Positions 6,159 to 9,098 of a stretch of DNA of 9,098 bases are shown piece after piece. Both the position numbers and the translations under genes were made by a program. This DNA comes from Bdellovibrionales bacterium (GTDB lineage: Bacteria > Bdellovibrionota > Bdellovibrionia > Bdellovibrionales > Bdellovibrionaceae), in the NCBI GenBank assembly GCA_027320785.1, contig DAHVKR010000028.1:1-9098 (forward strand). The letters run 5' to 3'. How positions within the stretch are numbered: the stretch's first letter is position 1; each line of letters begins with the position of its first letter. The notes below the pieces were generated by a model. That model did not search any database. It had not been told where the DNA came from and was given only the letters and a program-made list of their open reading frames with translations.

Positions 6159-8582
6159 CTATTTTTTATTTGATGTTTGATTATTTAATAAGGCCGCAAA
6201 GGGGTTATTGAAGGGAGAACCCGCTGGACGTCCCCCTCCTCTATTCGACCGATCATCCCGTGCTCTCGCCTCAGAGTGCGGACGTTTACCACCACGATCA
6301 CGATTTTGATCCGGACGACCTCCGCCGCGATTGCCATCACGTCGAGGAGCAGAACCTTCTCTTCGTGGCCCTCCAGCCGAACCCTCTCTCCGCGGTTTTG
6401 ACTCCACTCGAGGAGCCTCTTCCAGTTTCATAGAAAGTGATATTTGATTTTTCGCTGTGTCCACTTTCAAGACTTTAATTGTCACCTGCTGTCCTGGGCT
6501 TACAACTTTACGCGGATCATCCACAAACTTATGCGACAACTCAGAAATATGCACCAATCCATCTTGGTGAACTCCGATATCAACGAAAGCTCCGAAGTTC
6601 GTGACATTCGTCACAACACCTGGGCAGATCATACCTTCAACTAAATCTTTGACCTCAAAAATATCTTCTCTAAATTTGAAAACCTTAAATGGATCACGAG
6701 GGTCTCGTCCTGGTTTTTCAAGCTCTTTCACAATATCATCAAATGTGAACTCACCCACAAGCTTAGCCCACTTTGTTCTTTGAGTGACAAGCTTCTGCGC
6801 CCCTTCACCGATAAGATCCGAAAGACTCACACCTAAATCCTGAGCCATATCTTTAACTGCAGGGTATCTTTCCGGATGAATTCCCGTTGAGTCCAAGACA
6901 AACTTCCCATTGGGAATACGCAAAAATCCTGCAGACTGCTCAAAAACCTTAGATGAAAAACGAGGAATCTTGAGAAGATCTTCACGCTGCTTAAAAAGTC
7001 CTGTCTCCTCACGATATTTCACAATATTTTGAGCTGTCGCAGGGCCAATTCCCGAAACATGACTCAAAAGAGCCGCAGACGCTGTATTGACATCGACACC
7101 CACATTATTCACAGCTGACTCGACGACAGCATCCAATGATTTTTTCAATTGTACTTGATTCACATCATGTTGGTACTGACCCACCCCAATAGATTTCGGA
7201 TCCACTTTAACAAGTTCTGCCAATGGATCCTGTAACCGTCTCGCTATGGATATCGCACCTTTCACGGTTAAATCTAGATCTGGGAATTCCTGTCTTGCAA
7301 CTTCACTTGCCGAGTACACACTGGCCCCCGACTCATTCACCATAATGATGGGAATATCCAACTGAAGCTCTTTTAAAATTTTACGTAGGAAATTTTCAGT
7401 TTGACGTCCGTGTGTTCCGTTACCAACCGCAATGGCCTCAATTTGAATTTGCTTCGTCACTTCAGAGAAAAGAGCTTTTGCTTTTGTCTCAGCTCCATCA
7501 CCCTCTGTATGCATGACAGTATGGGAAACAAACCGTCCCGCCTTGTCCACAAGTGCAATCTTACAGCCCGTTCGAATGCCTGGATCCACGCCTAAAACAC
7601 ACTTAGCGCCAAAGGGTGAGGACAAAAGAACCTTCTTCACGTTTTCCGAGAAAACCTGAATAGCATCCAGGTCGGACTTCTCTTTAAGCGCGCGATGCAC
7701 TTCATTCACAACAGAAGGAATCACATAAACAGTCAATGCTGTTTTGGCGACAGCTGATAAAAAGGCTCCCACTGGATTGTCTGGATTGGAGGTCGCAAAC
7801 ATTATATATTTTTTCAGCAAGGCCTCATCGTCACCTTTGATCTCAAGGCTGAGCTCTTCTTCCTGCCAGCCTCGCTTCATCGCCATGTAACGGTGAGTGT
7901 TTTTTGTCTCAAGTAGTGACTTCACATTTTCTTGAAACTCTTTATACATTTCATATTTAGAATGAGCTTTATAACCCTTGGAGGCCTTAGAAACGACAAG
8001 TCCCTTTTCCATATAGTTTTGCAGAACATCAGATCGTAACTCAGGTGAGTTGGCGACCTTTTCCACTAAGATATCCTGAGCTCCTTTCAGAGCCTCATCA
8101 TAAGTTTGAATACCTTTTGCCGCATTTAAGAACTCTTTCGCTTTCACCTCAAGCGGACTCGCATCCTGAAGAGCGCTATGCCCAATATCCCATATCCAAT
8201 TGGCCAAAGGCTCCAAGCCAGCTTCTCTTGCGAGAGTTGCTTTTGTTTTCTTTTTCTTTTTGAATGGACGATAAATTTCTTCCAACTCGCCCAGATCCCA
8301 TGAGATCTCAATGCGCTTTTTAATTTCTTCAGTTAGATTATTCTGTTCGCCAATCTCTTTAAGAAGGAAAGCCTTCCTTTTCACAATCTCATGATAAGTT
8401 TCATGAGATTCTATAACTTGGCGAATTTGGACCTCATCCAAATTTCCTGTTTTTTCTTTTCTATAACGAGCAATGAACGGAACCGTTGCACCTTCTAAAG
8501 CCAGCTCAATAACAGCTTGAGCTGACTTGGAAGAGACACCCGGCACCACTTTTGACAGATAGTTCTGTAAGGGGGCTTCCAT
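6159..8582 (-). CDS. tex: Tex family RNA-binding S1 protein (YhgF-like)
   Basis: Conserved bacterial nucleic-acid-binding protein related to eukaryotic Spt6, linked to transcription and RNA handling; 807 residues, cytoplasmic. The Tex N-terminal region carries GATVPFIARYRKEKTGNLDE (31-50). The YqgF/RNase H-like domain starts near 330 with VLGVDPGIRTG (Asp333). Helix-hairpin-helix motifs span about 500-560 (SGIGPATAQNIVKYRE, then LLKIPRF). The S1 domain is about 645-719 (GVVTNVTNFGAFVDIG, QDGLVHISELS). A low-complexity tail from about 723 to 790 has PRREGSA twice (730-736, 739-745), PRRDG, and RGGG twice (752-755, 781-784), then a hydrophobic NPFAALL near the end. The total is about 30 residues longer than E. 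coli YhgF. The ATG start has GAGG four bases upstream plus spacer. It lies 44 bases after infA with no terminator, and 15 bases before the basic microprotein gene, so all three are probably one operon. Confidence 0.96.
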   Translation of the reverse strand: MEAPLQNYLSKVVPGVSSKSAQAVIELALEGATVPFIARYRKEKTGNLDEVQIRQVIESHETYHEIVKRKAFLLKEIGEQNNLTEEIKKRIEISWDLGELEEIYRPFKKKKKTKATLAREAGLEPLANWIWDIGHSALQDASPLEVKAKEFLNAAKGIQTYDEALKGAQDILVEKVANSPELRSDVLQNYMEKGLVVSKASKGYKAHSKYEMYKEFQENVKSLLETKNTHRYMAMKRGWQEEELSLEIKGDDEALLKKYIMFATSNPDNPVGAFLSAVAKTALTVYVIPSVVNEVHRALKEKSDLDAIQVFSENVKKVLLSSPFGAKCVLGVDPGIRTGCKIALVDKAGRFVSHTVMHTEGDGAETKAKALFSEVTKQIQIEAIAVGNGTHGRQTENFLRKILKELQLDIPIIMVNESGASVYSASEVARQEFPDLDLTVKGAISIARRLQDPLAELVKVDPKSIGVGQYQHDVNQVQLKKSLDAVVESAVNNVGVDVNTASAALLSHVSGIGPATAQNIVKYREETGLFKQREDLLKIPRFSSKVFEQSAGFLRIPNGKFVLDSTGIHPERYPAVKDMAQDLGVSLSDLIGEGAQKLVTQRTKWAKLVGEFTFDDIVKELEKPGRDPRDPFKVFKFREDIFEVKDLVEGMICPGVVTNVTNFGAFVDIGVHQDGLVHISELSHKFVDDPRKVVSPGQQVTIKVLKVDTAKNQISLSMKLEEAPRVESKPRREGSAGGPRREGSAPRRDGNRGGGRPDQNRDRGGKRPHSEARARDDRSNRGGGRPAGSPFNNPFAALLNNQTSNKK

Positions 8583-8626
8583 AAATCCTCAAAATTTCCT
8601 TATTTTCGTGAAGTATTTCGAAATCA

Positions 8627-8845
8627 TTATTTATGACGGAACATGATCAGGCCATGCGTAGGATCATAGGGAGAAACTCCCACTGTCACACGATCGCCCA
8701 CAACAACCCGAATATTAAATCGGCGCATTTTTCCACATAGCTTAGCTGCAATCTCAACATTGTTATCAAGTAGGACTTTGTATAACCCTCCAGCTAATGC
8801 ATCCACAACTTTACCGTCTACTTGTGCCAAATCGTCTTTTGCCAT
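8627..8845 (-). CDS. infA: translation initiation factor IF-1
   Basis: Small OB-fold (S1-like) protein that binds the A site of the 30S subunit and helps IF-2 and IF-3 in start-site selection. Its 72 residues match the usual length exactly. It starts MAKDDLAQVDGKVVDAL and keeps the family core: the AKLCGKMRRFNIRVVVGD segment (E. coli has a SGKMRK..IRI..GD equivalent), then DRVTVGVSPYDPTHG and a basic IMFRHK end. The ATG at 8845 is preceded by AAGGGG with a three-base spacer, somewhat short. Downstream is tex at 44 bases, with only a 10-base palindrome (8615-8624) in the gap. Upstream, at 106 bases, is a small unidentified gene in the same direction. Confidence 0.97.
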   Translation of the reverse strand: MAKDDLAQVDGKVVDALAGGLYKVLLDNNVEIAAKLCGKMRRFNIRVVVGDRVTVGVSPYDPTHGLIMFRHK

Positions 8846-8857
8846 GCGCCCCTTATG

Positions 8858-8887
8858 TTTATAAATCCTTCAATTGCTGAGAGTTAA
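8858..8887 (-). promoter_or_regulatory. possible sigma70 promoter for infA-tex
   Basis: On the minus strand, TTAACT (8887-8882; four of six matches) lies 18 bases from TATAAA (8863-8858; five of six matches). A start about seven bases downstream would fall inside the infA Shine-Dalgarno AAGGGG, leaving a very short leader, which counts against it. The boxes may be coincidental in this AT-rich gap. Confidence 0.3.
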
Positions 8888-8951
8888 TTTTTTGCTTTAT
8901 GCCTGATACACCTTGGATTCTTCCAATGAAATATCATCGAAGTCCAGCATT

Positions 8952-9098
8952 TTAATTCTGATAATTACTGATCAACATTCTCTTTCCGTCTTCGAACAAA
9001 ACCTCAAGTCGATCATTCTCATTCGAAACAATCCACCCCCAACCCAATATCTTATGTTGGATAGGAGTCGCTGCTTTAAATGTTTCTCTCATGTTGTA
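8952..9098 (-). CDS. 3' end or whole of a small unidentified gene, cut by window edge
   Basis: Open from the right edge to TAA at 8954-8952. The visible translation includes MRETFKAATPIQHKILGW, a strand-rich GWGWIVSNENDRLEVLFEDG and a final ISNYQN. An in-frame ATG at 9092-9090 could start a 46-residue protein, but no ribosome binding site can be seen because only six more bases are present, and the frame stays open through them. The alternation of hydrophobic and polar residues, with glycines then L-x-V-x-F-x-D-G, suggests a small beta-barrel of the kind found as short tails on some nucleic-acid enzymes (CarD/Tudor-like). That is inference from pattern only. It points the same way as infA. 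Confidence 0.5.
   Translation of the reverse strand, partial: YNMRETFKAATPIQHKILGWGWIVSNENDRLEVLFEDGKRMLISNYQN

Noticed and set aside
7401..7595. Plus-strand open frame inside tex, with other similar ones at 6444-6783 and 8045-8263
   Set aside because: All are antisense shadows of well-supported Tex domains.
8615..8624. Palindrome atttcgaaat between infA and tex
   Set aside because: Short, AT-rich and without a T-tract; common by chance and not convincing as an operator or terminator.
8897..8950. Possible 17-residue frame between the right-edge gene and infA, just after that gene's TAA
   Set aside because: No Shine-Dalgarno, acidic peptide with no features, and too short to separate from chance.

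Overview
The window is ordinary bacterial chromosome, dense with housekeeping genes and fairly AT-rich by eye. No mobile element, tRNA, rRNA or CRISPR array was seen. The gene set is a Prc/Tsp-type periplasmic protease with a Sec signal peptide, a topoisomerase I with zinc-free C-terminal repeats and a Lys/Ala tail, Tex, and IF-1. It points to a Gram-negative bacterium. My guess is a Bdellovibrionota or deltaproteobacterium-like lineage, but this rests on overall resemblance and no rRNA is present to settle it.

Layout, left to right. (1) Positions 1-1402, minus strand: the N-terminal 467 residues of a Prc-type S41 protease, cut by the left edge just after its catalytic serine. (2) 1505-2401, minus: a HAD-like hydrolase of unknown substrate. 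(3) 2416-2444: a strong hairpin terminator behind topA. (4) 2451-5129, minus: topA. (5) 5130-5247: the divergent intergenic region. (6) 5248-6033, plus: a HAD-IIB sugar-phosphatase-like protein, the only sizeable plus-strand gene. (7) 6036-6143, minus: a 35-residue, extremely basic microprotein with a near-perfect ribosome binding site. (8) 6159-8582, minus: tex. (9) 8627-8845, minus: infA. (10) 8952-9098, minus: the end of a small unidentified gene cut by the right edge.

Two functional groupings stand out. infA, tex and the microprotein lie in the same direction with gaps of 44 and 15 bases and no terminator between them. They look like one transcription unit devoted to translation and RNA-associated work. 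The microprotein's Shine-Dalgarno sits just downstream of the tex stop codon. topA is set off by a divergent intergenic region on one side and a terminator on the other, and has a HAD-family gene on each side; these two HAD genes are not close relatives of each other.

The best candidate for something undescribed is the 35-residue basic protein, which is short enough to be missed by standard annotation. Further points are the Arg/Gly-rich tail on Tex, the metal-free repeat C-terminus of TopA, and the unusual start of the 1505-2401 gene against the topA terminator.
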